Shown: positions 1 to 11,614 of the stretch, piece by piece
How positions within the stretch are numbered: position 1 is the stretch's first letter
How the letters are laid out: each line of letters starts with the position of its first letter
Assembly (NCBI GenBank): GCA_934047225.1
Contig: OW203986.1
Span: 26,229,221 to 26,293,220 of the forward strand
DNA length: 64,000 nucleotides
Reading direction: 5' to 3'
DNA from: Ypsolopha sequella
Taxonomy: Eukaryota; Arthropoda; Insecta; Lepidoptera; Ypsolophidae
Position numbers and translations under genes: made by a program
Notes under the pieces: generated by a model
The model's database searches: none
The model's input: only the letters and a program-made list of their open reading frames with translations
Told to the model about the DNA's origin: nothing

Positions 1-44
1 CGTAAAATGTTTGATAAACTGATCGAAAACGCAAAACCGTTTCC

Positions 45-153
45 GGATTCCATACACATTAGGAGGCCATACACAGGATTTCGAGAAGTTTACCTTGTCT
101 ATGGTATCCGATAAGCTGTGGGGCTGTGTATAGTCTCCCGAAGTGTATGGAAT
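45..153. repeat. Imperfect inverted repeat (hairpin, about 110 bp)
   Basis: The left arm around ATTCCATACAC pairs with the right arm GTGTATGGAAT, and the inner CATACACAG pairs with CTGTGTATA with a few mismatches. It looks like a small foldback or MITE remnant. No target duplication was resolved. Confidence 0.5.
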
Positions 154-1186
154 ACATATAGAGTAAAAGAGATAGCCGCCATTCTGATGTTTGCTGTCTC
201 TCTTTCTGTTGAGCAAAGGATATGGAGTTTTTGAACAATTCGCAGTGTTCTTTATTTGAAACACTTTTCTTCACTGTTTAAAACCAGTGAGCAAAAATCG
301 ATTTTGTTCACTGTTTTTAAGCAACAAAGGCGCGCTTTTCGAGTTAGTGAGGTTAAAACATAATATCATCACTGTTAGTAAGGCCCAAAGCCTTTGAACA
401 AAGTATTGTCATTCTCTAATCAAATCTTTCACTCGTTCGACTGATGCCGGCCTCAAAGTGGGCCGAAATATATCTCGAAAATACTTAACATTGTTATTTT
501 GGTTGTGTTTATAAGTATATGAATAAATATCATATATTTGTAGTTTTAAGCTTTTTTTTTAATAAAAAAATGAACTTTATATTCTCGATATATTTTGGCC
601 TCATCAGTGAGGCCGTCACCGCATATGTTGAATGCACAGGATCCACACCAACGACGAAGAACAAAACCGAACTTTCACATCTTTTCCAGTTATCTCTTTT
701 CAACTTTGTACCAAGAAGTCTAGAATCTGGTGACCTCTCCCATTTGCCGACACTTCTTTACGATTGACTCCCGCAGACTTTATCATCTCATCTGAACTTT
801 CATTTAGTAATCTATAAATATTTTAATTTTGTCACACTGAACCAAGGAATATAATACTGAACATCTGTCAAACTCATACCATCACATAGACAAACTATTT
901 AGCAAAGACAATATAACCACTTCGTTCTCTTTAGCAACCTTTAACTCTACCTGCCCATAACTTTATAATAACTACAAACCAACCAACATCTATGAAAGAA
1001 ATACTAAACAAAATAAAAAATTATGCCAATAAACTAGGCCAATATTATACACACTTGCAATATCTTGGAAAATGTCTAGAAATTGCCGCAGCACCAAAAG
1101 GATTAATCCCCAAAATTGGACTACAAGCCATTCCTCCGATACTTAGGCAACAAACTATCTATACGACTCATGTACTTTATAATATA
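154..1186. other. AT-rich stretch without a recognisable gene
   Basis: No coding signal was recognised. Two places (about 450-480 and 585-620) carry a degenerate version of a motif with GATGACGGCC close to GGCCGAAATATAT. The same motif forms the palindrome at 45235-45441 and occurs in a SINE body near 31360, so this is probably an old copy of the same repeat. The small open frames here look like chance. Confidence 0.4.
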
Positions 1187-1565
1187 ACTAGCTTTTGCCC
1201 GCGGCTTCGCCCGCGTTGATTTAGTTTTTGTGTACTAATTTTTATAGAGCGTATTTAAATCTGGTTTGGAGTGTTTTTGGTACAATTATTTGATCTCCAG
1301 GTAAAGTCTCTTTGGCGGGGCCTATTACCTATTGGTTTTTTTAAATTCATACATGAAGTACCTCTTTATACATTAGAAATTCTGCCCTCAGCTGTTAACA
1401 CGACCAGGCTGCTAGGTGAGCTCACTCTCGAGCAGGCTACGTAAAACTGGCCGTGCGAAAAGCAGTCCCCCCTAAGATCAATTCCTGCTGTTTTCAGTGA
1501 CTGACCCTGAGACTTACTAATCGTCATTGCGAAAAGGAAAAAATGGAACCCTAATAGGATCAGAA
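1187..1565 (-). mobile_element. Helitron 3' fragment (helicase end plus terminal hairpin)
   Basis: Read on the - strand, the segment carries the C-terminal end of a Helitron-type helicase, then about 150 bp of non-coding sequence. It ends in a GC-rich hairpin (GCGGGCGAAGCCGCGGGC) and CTAGT, followed by T. Helitrons are known to end in a hairpin plus CTRRT and to insert between A and T, so this is a good match. The 5' side breaks at about 1535-1565, where a repeat beginning near GGAACCCTAATAGGAT takes over. Confidence 0.7.
1366..1530 (-). pseudogene. Helitron PIF1-like helicase, C-terminal remnant
   Basis: About 55 residues on the - strand match the end of PIF1-family Helitron helicases. The frame shows [12 protein letters not shown] (the late helicase motif usually written as TI-K-QG-S), then [20 protein letters not shown] (final motif with SHGQ.YVA.SR) and a PEG-like tail. 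A stop follows ISNV at 1366. The expected continuation (MYKEV) is found in another frame just downstream, so a frameshift has occurred. The Rep domain and the helicase Walker motifs are absent, so this is a decayed fragment and cannot encode an active protein. The nearby CTAGT terminus at 1187 supports the assignment. Confidence 0.7.
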
Positions 1566-2305
1566 ACAAACATTATAAGTGCTCTCACTCCCTCTGGGAG
1601 TCAAGGTGTAGTGCTCGGCCGAAAAACTCACATGCTCGTTATTCGGCCTCGCTAGAAACACACTAATCGGCCTTCGGCCTCGTGGAGCTTAGCTCGGCCT
1701 TCTGCCTCGCCAGAGTGCCAAAAAAAGGAACTCACCGATCAAAGTTTTTCCGAAAAAGTATCAAAATCCCTACCAGTTGTCAAAGAATGTCAAATTTGTA
1801 TATGGCAGCGTAATCAGCGACCCCGAATGCCCCTTGATACCGAGTTTCATGTAAATCGGAATACTTTTTTGGACCTGTGAAAAAAATGTCAAAACCTGAC
1901 AAATTAATTTTTTTTTGGTGGTGTAGCCCCAGCTTGACCGATCACTATAGTTAAAACCCGAACTCCCTACGCTTATCCGTTCGGGAGATATGGCCGATCA
2001 AAATTTTGTCAATTTTTTATTTTCGTTTTTTTTTTACCGGCGTCGTCGTCTAGATCTCGCCGAACCCTTTTCTTAGAGTATCATGAACATGGGAGATACG
2101 GGCCTGTAAAGTTTTGACACTTTCGGCAGACCGATCTCGTCGAGACATTTTCCTAGACACCCATCAACATGGGTTTAACTCCAGCCGTTCGGGATATACA
2201 GGCAGTCAAAGTTTTGAAATTTAAAAAAAAAAACTTTTTTTGGCACCCCGTGGTCCAACCCACAGGGATGTACCACCTTCCGTTCCAAAGATATTTTGCT
2301 GGGAT

Positions 2306-2338
<33 letters not shown>

Positions 2339-2393
2339 CAGACAGATAGATAGATAGATTTTGGATAGATAGTTTGATATATAGATACCTCAA
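1566..2393. repeat. Degenerate repeat mosaic with a GATA microsatellite
   Basis: No gene was seen. Around 1565-1640 the sequence matches 32400-32500 (both contain ACAAACATTATAAG and CTCTCACTCCCTC), so this is an interspersed repeat. A (GATA)n/(GACA)n microsatellite runs through about 2308-2360. Short open frames across it only reflect the tetranucleotide repeat. Confidence 0.5.
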
Positions 2394-3207
2394 AAGGAAA
2401 AAATGGAACCCTAATAGGATCACTTGTGTGGCTGTCTGTCTGTCCGTCTGTTACAGCCGATTTGCTCTGGCACACATACTTTCAAGAATTTTCAAACTTC
2501 AAAATCGATGCCATTTTCGTAATTAACGTCCAAAAAAACCATAAAAACGACACCCATATTGATATTTACACATTTCAAAATTTCAACCCCATCGTACCCC
2601 AACAGGAAATGATGTTATTTCACGTTCACTACGTTAGATTTAGAAATCGTTGTTGTTTTCCTAATCAGCGACCCGATAAACCATATAAACGATACCCATG
2701 TTGGTTTTCAGACTTGGTCACCCCATTTCTCCCTTTTAGGGGTTGAATTCTGGAAAAGCCATTTTTCACGTCCACCACGTTGTATTTTAAAATCTTTGTT
2801 GTTTTTGTAATCAGCGACCCGATAAACCATACAAACGATACCCATGTTGATTTTCAGACTTTGTCACCCCATTTCCCCCTTTTAGGGGTTGAATTCTGAA
2901 AAAACCTGAAACACGTGTTTACTCATTTATGAATAGGAGTACTCCTGTGAAGTCTCGAACAAAATAGTCTAACTAATCTTGTTTCCCCATACAAACTTTG
3001 GACCCCCGTTTCACCCCCTTAGGGGTAGAATTTCGAAAAACCCTTTCTTATTCCTTGTTTACATTACAAAGGGAAGCTTTGTGCAAAATTTCAGCTTTCT
3101 AGGTCCAAGGGTTTGGGCTGTGCGTTGATGAGTCAGTGAATGAGTCAGTGAATGAATCAGTCAGTCAGGACTTCTCTTTTTATATATATAGATAGATAGA
3201 TAGATGA
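2394..3207 (+). repeat. Interspersed repeat with internal about 147-bp tandem units
   Basis: The block starts near GGAACCCTAATAGGATCAC. It contains at least two clear degenerate tandem units: AATCAGCGACCCGATAAACC occurs at about 2662 and again about 147 bp later, each followed by TTTTAGGGGTTGAATTCTG. It closes with GAGTCAGTGAATGAGTCAGT and a short GATA run. This resembles non-coding repeats common in Lepidoptera, but I cannot name the family. Confidence 0.55.
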
Positions 3208-3469
3208 ATACTTTCAACTTTGCACCCACCATAAAAACTATCTCGATGATCTTCTTTTAATATAAATAGTTCCTAACATAACCTTTTCAGATTGTATCAA
3301 CCTTAGAATCCTTATTATTATTATTCTAAGGTATCAACTCTTTTTCATATATATTTTTTTATTATTTTCTACCTGTCATTCACTCGGTATATAAGTATAA
3401 AATTAAACAAATAAAAAATATAAACCTGCCAAAACAAGTTTCTGTAATAAAAAAATTAAAAAAGAAACG

Positions 3470-3790
3470 GGTCTGATTGTATTGGTCAGGCTGATACTGA
3501 GCACCCACTCCCGGCCGCTATCCCACTACTGCCCGATACGGGGACTTTTGGCTGCTGGGTTTCCCCCCTGGCCCGGTTCGCCCCTCCTTAGTAAACCTGC
3601 AATCCCCGGACTCCTCCGGGGATTCCATATTAATACCAGGCTTAGTGTGGACGTCCGGTCAACATGGGCCACTCAGCACCAGAACTCCCGACCTCAAACC
3701 ATCCTCCGCTTCCGACCTCCGAGTAGCCGGATTACAGGAGACGCCACGCTCCCAGTCGAAAAATACTGCGAAATTATCAATCATATAAAT
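3470..3790. other. GC-rich segment of unknown origin
   Basis: About 300 bp is distinctly more GC-rich than its surroundings and stays open on the + strand for 103 codons. The translation has no motif I recognise and is rich in Pro, Arg and Ser. It could be a piece of a non-LTR retrotransposon or an exon remnant. The flanks are AT-rich and show no convincing splice sites. Confidence 0.3.
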
Positions 3791-4515
3791 TAAAATATTG
3801 CGTGTTCAAATCGAAGGGTAATTTTGTTAAGAGAATTTATCTTTTTATTATTTTTAAATAATCGTTCAAAAATTATATCCTTAACGTTATGACATTTTTG
3901 TATCAATATTGAGTTATTGGCAAATTATTCTAAAAACCAATTTTATTTCAATTTGCGCTAGAGCGCCCCCTACCGGCATAACTAAGAACTACACTGTTTT
4001 GTTCCAGCACTCTAGTCATGTCAGTTCACGTGGTAGAATACGTTGTCATCAGAAGTTTCGATTATATTACATCAGGTGGCGCTTCGAACAACGAATAGGT
4101 ACGTGGAGACCACATCAAGCTATACACTTGCAGCACGACATTAGCCCCTACATAGAAGAATATAAGATAGGTACGAAGTCCAATGTGTCTTACTTGATGC
4201 GGTCTCCACTGTACGTACTAGTAGTATATTGAGAGCTGACGACCTCGGTCCTCAAAGGTCATGCATGCATGGGTGCAGGCAGAAAAAAATATCCAAGGGG
4301 TGCAGCAATAAGTTTTTCATGTATATTAGTGCCATGCCACAGAATAAATAATTTTAACTACTTACTTCCTGGCATGAATTCCGTCGATACTTAAAAACAA
4401 TTTGTTTAGGTACATGTTGATATTGTTGATCCCAGGATTCCCAAGGGGTGCAAGTGCACCACCTGGCACCCCATTTCCAGGGCCCATGTAGGTATGTAAT
4501 TTTACATAAATACAT
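3791..4515. other. No gene recognised
   Basis: Mixed-composition sequence. Short frames near 3909-4232 and 4354-4566 show no family resemblance. I see no inverted repeat or clear repeat copy elsewhere in the window. Confidence 0.3.
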
Positions 4516-4520
4516 ATTAC

Positions 4521-5225
4521 TCATGCCTCGCTCCCAAAGTGGTAAGCAGAGACTACAGATTTCCATCTGCTACGATGGCACACTTCTTTCGCCTCTTCCA
4601 CATTCATCGATCTAGTCATACAAACTCTTCTTTTTCGGGTACTTTTCATATTGCCCTTCTTCAGTATATCGCTAATTTGACCAGCATACGTCCTTCTAGG
4701 GCGGCCTGATGGTCGAGCTGTACCTTCCACTTGTATTTCGTCACTCTACTTTCATTTATTCTCTCTGTATGTCCAAACCACATCTTCTTTCATTACATCT
4801 TCTTTCAGGCCCCAACGATCTTGTATGTCGATATTTTTCACTCTGTCATTCAATGTTAAACCCACAGAACATATGTTAAACAACACATACTGCATAAGGA
4901 ACGCATTTTCACTGCATTCACTCTACTTTGATGTTTATCTTGCAATATTCAACATTCGCTACCATACATAAGTGTAGGGGCCAACACTCTATTACGAACC
5001 GCCAATCGAGCCTTTGAAGTCACATTTTGTCTGCCCATAAAGGAGTGTAGGGCTCCATTCACTTTATTTCCCGCATTCACTCTTCTTTCAATGCCATCGT
5101 CACATTTTCCATCGCGCGTAAATAGACAACCCAGATAGACAAACTCATTAACCTGTTCTACTTCCTCGTCTCCACCTTGCATTCAGTCACCACTTCATCC
5201 CTCTCTAGCACCATTACCTTTGTTT
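4521..5225 (-). pseudogene. LINE reverse transcriptase C-terminal region, decayed
   Basis: Read on the - strand from 5225 down, three frames carry consecutive pieces of the C-terminal part of a non-LTR retrotransposon polyprotein. The first has VMVLERDEVVTECK, the second FVYLGCLFTRDGKCDDGIE with NKVNGALHSFM, and further down comes RPSGRPRRTYAGQISDIL with NVEEAKEVCHRSRWKSVVSAY. This order is typical of insect endonuclease-reverse transcriptase LINEs after the catalytic palm. Several frameshifts and stops separate the pieces. The catalytic domain itself is missing, so this is a dead fragment. Confidence 0.7.
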
Positions 5226-5747
5226 TGCAATTTTATCGTCAATGGAACTCATGATAATACTTACCTGCGGCACCCTCTTGCCAGAATTTTCGAACTGGCA
5301 GGCAGAAACCTATCGGGTAAAGGAGTTATGTTGGGAGAGGGAGGAAAAGCTGCGACTTACTATCCAAAATTCCGAATTTGGCGAAGTTTTTGCGAGGGAT
5401 GTGGAGAGGGAGGGAAGGGGGACCCTTCGGTACTACGCCCGTCCCCTGGAATTGCGTTTTTTTTCAACTTACCTTTGGGGTCATCACTGTTGGTATTTAG
5501 CTAAAATAAAATAAATTAAGTATGAGACATAATTGAAATACACAAAATAGAAAGTATTGATTAATTCGATAATAACATTAATTTATTACATATTATAACT
5601 ATTAAATAATAATATTATATGCCCAGAAAAGAAAGGACTTGTTTTGGACATTTTGGACTTTTACCTTTGTTAATAGAACAAGTTTCCTCGAAGTCACAAA
5701 CTGGTATTTTTTGTGGAACCCGTTTTGTTGATCTTTATACTTTATAA
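5226..5747. other. No gene recognised
   Basis: Two overlapping + strand frames at 5220-5514 are shadows of one another in a GA-rich stretch and show no known motif. The rest is AT-rich. Confidence 0.3.
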
Positions 5748-5955
5748 TAAAAACAGTTCGTCCTAAATATCATCCATTTCCATTATAAGATTAGTAATAA
5801 TTATTTACAGGTGACACTTTTCAAAAATAAATTTGTGTTGCTGTTAGCTTCAACACAAAAGATATGTAATTCCTAAAAAAATGCAAAAATGTTAGTACTG
5901 AAAATTGAGTTTCCTTGAAATTCTCTATAGAAAACGGCAATTTCAAATGTAAAGA
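5748..5955 (+). repeat. Interspersed repeat, copy also at 44994-45232
   Basis: The block beginning AAAACAGTTCGTCCTAAAT and ending GAAAACGGCAATTTCA recurs in the same orientation inside lipocalin intron 1, with small indels. It carries no coding signal. Confidence 0.65.
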
Positions 5956-6190
5956 CCAAATATTATTAGCTATGAATTAGGCTCACTTATTATGATCTAA
6001 GACCTAAGTTCTTGGTACTACGAGCAGCATTGAGTATTTATTTATATTCGTACAAACAAGGCGAAAACCTACCTACAGTTAGATTTTAGATGAAAAAACA
6101 ACCTCGAGACATACAAAAAGAACGAAATCAGCAATGAAAAAATATACATACCTACACCATTAGTATTTTTTTGAGAGATATCCTATAGAT

Positions 6191-7234
6191 CAGGGGTGGC
6201 CAAGAAGTCATATGCCGCGCACGCAAAACTTCAGTTATTAAACTAAACTTATAAACTTCAACTATCGCACACTCACTTCACACACAAATACACTACACAC
6301 CTTCACACACAACTTACAAACTATCTCTAATACAACACAAAGTCGTACATTATTAATAATAAGTATCTTTATGTCTTTATGCCATACTCATGTAAATAAG
6401 TAGGTTTTATATTGTTTTATTATATAAATATGATATACCTATTAAGCTTATTAGACTGTAAATTAACGTCTCAATTTCTTTATGTTTAAATATATTTTGG
6501 GAGGAGCCTAGTTTCCACTACACAAGGAAACTTTCTGTGGGAACTAGAGTTTTAATAATTTAGGTTACTTATTTTGAAATAAAGAAATTTTCATTTTCAT
6601 TTTCATTTTCATTTTCATTTTGAAATCGCGGCTAAATTAGGACATTAGCTATCTATAACTTCTTTGTGTAATAAAGATGTTTTTTTCTAGTAAGTATTTG
6701 CGTGTGTTGGTTTCGTTTCAATCGGTTTTGAAATATAGAAACTGAATCGCTTTTTCTATGAAAGTCATGCTTTTTTTAAAGTATTATAATTCAAAAGAAG
6801 ATTGAAAGTATGTTTATTTTCAAGGTGAAATTAATAATTGTCTTGTTTCAAAAAACACGGCATATTTTTTCCAAATTTTTACCATCTACATTGACGGAAC
6901 TGAATCCAATGCAAAACTGATGTTTAGCATTGTGGAGCCCCTTAAGTAGCCCATAAATAATGAAGACGAAAATTGCTATTTTTAATATTTTCACATCGCA
7001 GTTAGTTTTTAACTGCCCAATATGATAAACTTGTGGAGCATTATGGAGTGTCAAATATCCACCCAAAAACGCAAGGCTGAGTGAAAAACGCGAATTTTGT
7101 ACTTTCAATTACTTACTTAACTAACTTATCACCAAAGTTTTTTTTTTTCCTTTTAAACCCTACCTTTCAGTCGACCGCATGAAATATTTTTGAGCACCAG
7201 TAGACCTCACAGTTCAAAAGTTTGGCCACCCCTG
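6191..7234. mobile_element. hAT-type DNA element (CAGGGGTGGCCAA ends)
   Basis: The ends are CAGGGGTGGCCAA on the left and TTGGCCACCCCTG on the right, a perfect 13-bp inverted repeat of the kind seen in hAT elements. The flanks ctatagat and ctatagaa agree at 7 of 8 positions, as expected for an 8-bp hAT target duplication. No transposase was recognised; part of the interior is an inserted LINE tail (about 6235-6622). A non-autonomous element is the most likely reading. Confidence 0.75.
6235..6622 (+). mobile_element. LINE 3' UTR with (ATTTTC)n tail, inside the hAT element
   Basis: The segment ends in about five ATTTTC units after TTGAAATAAAGAAA, a typical simple-repeat tail of a jockey/CR1-type LINE. 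It has no coding part left. Its start is approximate. Confidence 0.55.
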
Positions 7235-7251
7235 CTATAGAAGATAAATTA

Positions 7252-8342
7252 TTTGGCGAAGTGCAAGTCAGACTACACAATACGGGTACGGAACCCTAAA
7301 GATATAGCACATTATAACAAAACAGATGTCATAGCCAGCAACATTAAGGCGACGCAAACAAGCCGCCAAAAATTATAGTAATATATACAAGAAACAATTC
7401 GCGGCTCCCGCTGAGTACGGAATCCTAATCTTAAATCTTAACCGCTATAACATTATGTTTCCTGTAATCTTTACGTAATCACCTATTATCATGATATTTT
7501 TTATATTTTTCGGTCCTCTTGAGATAAGAGAGGGACATGATAAAGTCACTGTTAAATGTAAAATGCTACTGTTTCGAGAGTTTTTTTTTTTGGGGACTCC
7601 CCTCGGTTTAAGTTTATTTTTTATTTAGAGGTCATAGTAACACGTTTTCTACTAAAATTTCAACTGGATACCTATTACAGCTAAAGCTGTAGACCCCTGT
7701 GAGAGACGGACAGACAGACAAACAGCCAGTAGATGCAGTAATAGCACAGTTTAACCTACAATTTGGTACCCATATTGTATTTTTATAAAATGTTTTTGTA
7801 TTTATTTTACTTCTTTTTTTATATTTATCATTAGTGCTGTTTTTTTTTTAATCGCTATAGTTTTTCTGTAATTGGCCAGTTATGATCTATAATTGACATT
7901 TTTTTCATATTTTTCAGTCTACCAGTTTCGAAGATAAGGCCCCCCCCCCCCTACATACATATTTTTGGGTTTTTTTAAAGATTTCTCGAAACCAGTGTCA
8001 GTAAAATATATTAAAAGTATATAGTTTTAGGATCAACTTTTTAATACCTACAATTTGATACCCATATTGTATTTTTAGGCTAATATTTTTTATTTTCCTC
8101 ACTTTTGTTTGGGAAATAATTTGAACAATTTAAAATTTTTCATATTTTTTTTACACCCATATATGTGGGCAAATTAATGCCCACAATGGGCAAATTAATG
8201 ATTTTTGTGTCAAATTTCATGTATTTATCTTTAACGGTGCTAAAGTTATGAGGCTGTGACATACGGACGGACGGAAGGACGGACAACGAAGTCTCACCAT
8301 AAGGTTCCTTTTGTACCTTTTAGGTACTACGGAACCCTAAAA
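7252..8342 (-). repeat. GGTTCCGTA-family repeat(s), reverse orientation
   Basis: Both ends carry GTACGGAACCCTAAA-like sequence, and the interior has GACGGACAGACAGAC-type runs (7690-7720, 8270-8285). These features recur, in the opposite orientation, at 8819-9663, 12489-12855 and 50847-51250. Probably more than one copy is present, joined or nested. A run of C occurs near 7940. Confidence 0.5.
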
Positions 8343-8659
8343 ATCCTACACTGTGGCAATAGGGCCCCGTTTGGCACCCTTCGTTTACAGAACCCTTAAA
8401 AGCAATAAACTCATCAGAAAGGAAAATCAAGACTAGTACAATACCTATGTGTTAGCTGACAGATAGGTTTGTTCTACATTATGTATATAATATGTATGTA
8501 GGTAAATAGAAACACGATACGATAAACATAAATCAAGATTGAATACAAGATCAACAAACACAACCTCATCAACTGTATTCCTTTAGCAATAGAAATAAGA
8601 ATGGCTTGTTATGTTAGAATTTTAAACTTTGTACCAATGCATCACACAGACGGTAGTTC

Positions 8660-8751
8660 AGTCGATTTTCAGACGCGAAGACGTGAGGTGTTGCTCAGGG
8701 ACGCTACGTGAGAGATCGTGTCGTGATTAGAACCAAGTTTCGTGGTGCAAG
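8660..8751 (+). promoter_or_regulatory. Candidate transcription start and non-coding first exon
   Basis: An arthropod-type initiator TTCAGT (A at 8660) begins a roughly 92-nt stretch that is less AT-rich than its surroundings and ends in GTGCAAG/GTAAGGATT, a good splice donor at 8752. There is no ATG-led coding frame of note and no clear TATA box. The +28 region gives only a partial DPE match. It could be a 5' UTR exon of the lipocalin gene (whose first coding exon is preceded by a splice acceptor at 44645), or of some other transcript, or chance. Confidence 0.3.
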
Positions 8752-8818
8752 GTAAGGATTACTGTAATTTGTAGTTGTTTGTATGTAGATAATGATCTGA
8801 TCCTTTTAATTATTATTG

Positions 8819-9663
8819 TTAGGGTTCCGTTCGTTAAAGGGAAAGAAGGAACCCTTATAAGACCATTCTCGTGTCCGTCCGTCCGTGTGTCACAGAGGCT
8901 TTAGTTAGTCGAAAAGTACGTAACGTAGAAATTTGTTTGGCGTGATGTTAGATCTTCATAACATATCATCTTCATAACATTATGTATTTGTGTATGTATT
9001 AGTATGTAGTGTATTATATTAAAATATTAGGCTTGAAGATTATTTTTCTTTTTGCACAAATATGATAACTTCACTTGTAAATATTTTTTTTTTCTTTCTC
9101 CACACCATCGGTTGACTGGAAGAAATGGCTTTAAGGAATAAGTCCGCCCTTGCCTTTTGTTATTCTGTATTCTGTGTTTTATTTTAATTTTTCTGTGCAA
9201 TAAATTTCTAATTTCTAATTTCAAAGAGCTACCTCTAAGAATTCAAAAATTTTTTTTTATCATCGTTTGTCCCGTGATATAGCTCAAAATTTACCAGAAA
9301 TGACGGTTCTCCCCATGATCTCCTAGTTTTATAAGGCGTACATTTTTTTTTAATATTTTTCGTAGATATTAAAGCCGATTCTGAAGGCTTTAATTTTAGG
9401 TTTAGTGCTGTCTACACTTAAAATTTTCCAAAGTAATTTAGCTTCTAATCCTAACACTTAAGGACTAGTTTGCAATGAAGAATATTTCGTTTTGACAACA
9501 CTAAAACTAAAATTAAAGCCTTCGGAATCGGCTTTATTAAGTCATAGGTAACCGGAAAACTGCAGGTTCTTTTAGTTGTTAAAAAACGTTCACATTGGTT
9601 TATGCCTGCTCACTGTAGTATTGCAACGGAACCCTATTAGTGCGAGCCCAACTCGCTCTAGGC
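8819..9663 (+). repeat. GGTTCCGTA-family repeat
   Basis: It starts TAGGGTTCCGTTCG with AACCCTTATAAGACC and a CGTCCGTCCGTGTG run. It ends GGAACCCTATTAGTGCGAG with AACTCGC, the same ends as the copy at 12489-12855. A LINE 3' tail (GACTGGAAGAAATGGCTTTA to repeated TTTCTAA, about 9110-9220) lies inside it. Confidence 0.55.
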
Positions 9664-10356
9664 CGCTTTTTTAAACTAAACTTTTTTATCATATAAGACT
9701 CACTAACATTTCTTGTAAATTCCCAAAAAAATAAAATTGTCTTACGCTGTTGCTGGGTTTGAACATAAATGGAAAAAATACAAGTTTTGACATAGTGGTC
9801 ATTGACCTTTGATTCTGATAACTTACCGAGACTCTAGTTTACAAACACGTAATCTATATTTCACATAGGCTAATTATTTTTGATCATAAAATTACAATCC
9901 CAATACAAATTATTATTATTTCAATAATAAACAAATTCTATCTAACTGCATCTCTTACTTAAAATTTCTCTTACCTAGAAGACTCATTGTCAGGAATTTA
10001 TGATAATGAATGAATGATAGAATAAAAGCCAATTTGTTTTTACCGAAAATCTTTTGTGAAATGTGTTCAAAAATTTTAATATATAACAAAACAAAACACA
10101 TTATACTTAAGCTACGAATAGATTACACATAAGGAAGTAAAATGTTGTACATATTTGTTAAAAATAAACACCTTGAAATATGCAAATAAACGTTCACTAA
10201 AACACACTAAAGTCTAACTCCAAATCATGTTAAAAATGTTGACGAGAAATCATATAATAACAAGAGATAACTTGTTTTAAAACATAATCATAACACATTC
10301 AATAATATCAAAGGAAAGATCTGGACAGAAAACGGTACAATCTCAGAACATTCAAT
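9664..10356. other. AT-rich, nothing recognised
   Basis: I see no coding frame, inverted repeat or repeat copy here. Confidence 0.3.
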
Positions 10357-10892
10357 TTTGATTATGTTTATTTTGCGAAATCCATCGCTATGAATACTCT
10401 AATAGTAGTTTATGCTACAAGGGCGAAAAGGAATAAATCACGAGGACGATTTAAAACACGAGCGTAGCGAGTGTTTTAAACGTAACCGAGTAATTTATTG
10501 CTTTTACGCCCGTGTATCATATTACGTTTTTCAATGCATAGTGTGAGGAATTAAAACAAATATAATCAAAGAAACAAATTTAATTATTAAAGTCGAAAGT
10601 TACACTGTTACAATTTTGCAAATTAACGATTGGCTCAAAAGGACTATACCCAGAGCTTTTAAACAGTCGAAAAAAAGTACAACATTTATGGTACACAGAA
10701 AAGGTTGCAAGTTAGCCAACTTCTCGTAAATAAACATAAAAAAATAATAATAAATGCCTAGGGCAAAATAATCGACTTTCTGTTTTGATGCATAAAAAGT
10801 GGGCCTTTACAAGCACTTGCATTGAAAATATTATTAGAGTGCATTACAAACTAGAAAAGATCAATCAGAAACAAACCCAAAGACAAGAATTG
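10357..10892 (-). mobile_element. tRNA-type retroposon copy split by a MITE
   Basis: The left piece (to about 10401) holds TTTTGCGAAATCCATCGC and GAATACTCTAA; the right piece (from 10829) holds TATTATTAGAGTGCATTAC through CAAAGACAAGAATT. Together they match the 3' half of the retroposon at 24515-24812. The 5' part with the tRNA-like head is missing. The 427-bp block between the pieces is a separate element. Confidence 0.65.
10402..10828 (+). mobile_element. MITE with AGTAGTTTATGCTACAAGGGCG start (family B)
   Basis: The same sequence occurs at 58341-58733 (+) and 16953-17287 (-, truncated), with a short piece at 55388-55445. The first part folds back on itself (ACAAGGGCG against CGCCCGTGT; AATAAAT against ATTTATT). 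The end reads GCATTGAAAA. No coding capacity. It sits inside the retroposon at 10357-10892. Confidence 0.7.
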
Positions 10893-10929
10893 ATTTAATG
10901 TTCTGTGGGTGCAATACTACAACGACAAG

Positions 10930-11348
10930 AAGGCGCTACGTAAAAGTTTTAGCGTCCCTGTTACTCCATATGCAAAAAAAACCCTCAGTGCGAGTGGGAC
11001 GGATTCGTGGAAAAGTAGCAAAAAGTCGGTTTTTATTAATATGAATTGTACAAAGCTATTTTGTCAAAAAGATTTTCAAGGAGACTTTACAAATACATAA
11101 TATCCACATTTTGAATGCAATTTCACAATGAAATTAGTTAGGATTTCAGAATTACAGGAAAAAATAAAACAATTTAGAGGTCTTTTCGGAATTAAATTCT
11201 ATCGAGAAAATTTCATCCAATCGCGTTTTCCTTCAGTGAGAATCTTTATCAAATACTCAATAAACATTTACCCAAAAATGAAATACGTAGATGACGTTAT
11301 AGTGGAGTAAATGGATTCGAAAAAACCTCTTTTTTTTGGTATCGCCTT
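10930..11348 (+). mobile_element. MITE, AAGGCG ends (family C)
   Basis: Bounded by AAGGCGCTAC and GGTATCGCCTT, a roughly 10-bp inverted repeat. Full-length relatives are at 31589-31984 (+) and 52911-53340 (-). The shared interior includes AGTTTTAGCGTCCCTGTTAC and GTGGGACGGATTCGTGG. Small open frames inside are not conserved between copies. Confidence 0.75.
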
Positions 11349-11429
11349 ATATAATTTGCTGATGAACAAAATACCTTTTGTTCGAAATGTAAGAATAAAG
11401 ATATCTAGTCAATTAGCCGCCTTAGTTTA

Positions 11430-11606
11430 TAGTTTATATGCAAAAGTGTGTTTGTTGGTTTGTCGTTCTTTCACGCAGCGATAGAGCAACGGATCGACGT
11501 GATTTTTTTCATATAGTTTATGAGCCGGAGAGTGACATAGCCTACGTTTTATCCCAGGAAAATGGAAATGAAATCAGCGCGGGCGAAGCCGCGGGCACAA
11601 GCTAGT
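11430..11606 (+). mobile_element. Non-autonomous Helitron, 3' end
   Basis: It ends with the hairpin GCGGGCGAAGCCGCGGGC, a short spacer, then CTAGT followed by T, as at 1187 on the other strand. The upstream part (GATCGACGTGATTTTTTTC, TTTATCCCAGGAAAATGG) is the usual body of this lepidopteran repeat. The 5' boundary is approximate. Confidence 0.65.
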
Positions 11607-11614
11607 TGTTTATA

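Noticed and set aside
2175..2475. 82- and 84-codon frames with SIYLSIYLS repeats
   Set aside because: Translation of the GATA microsatellite.
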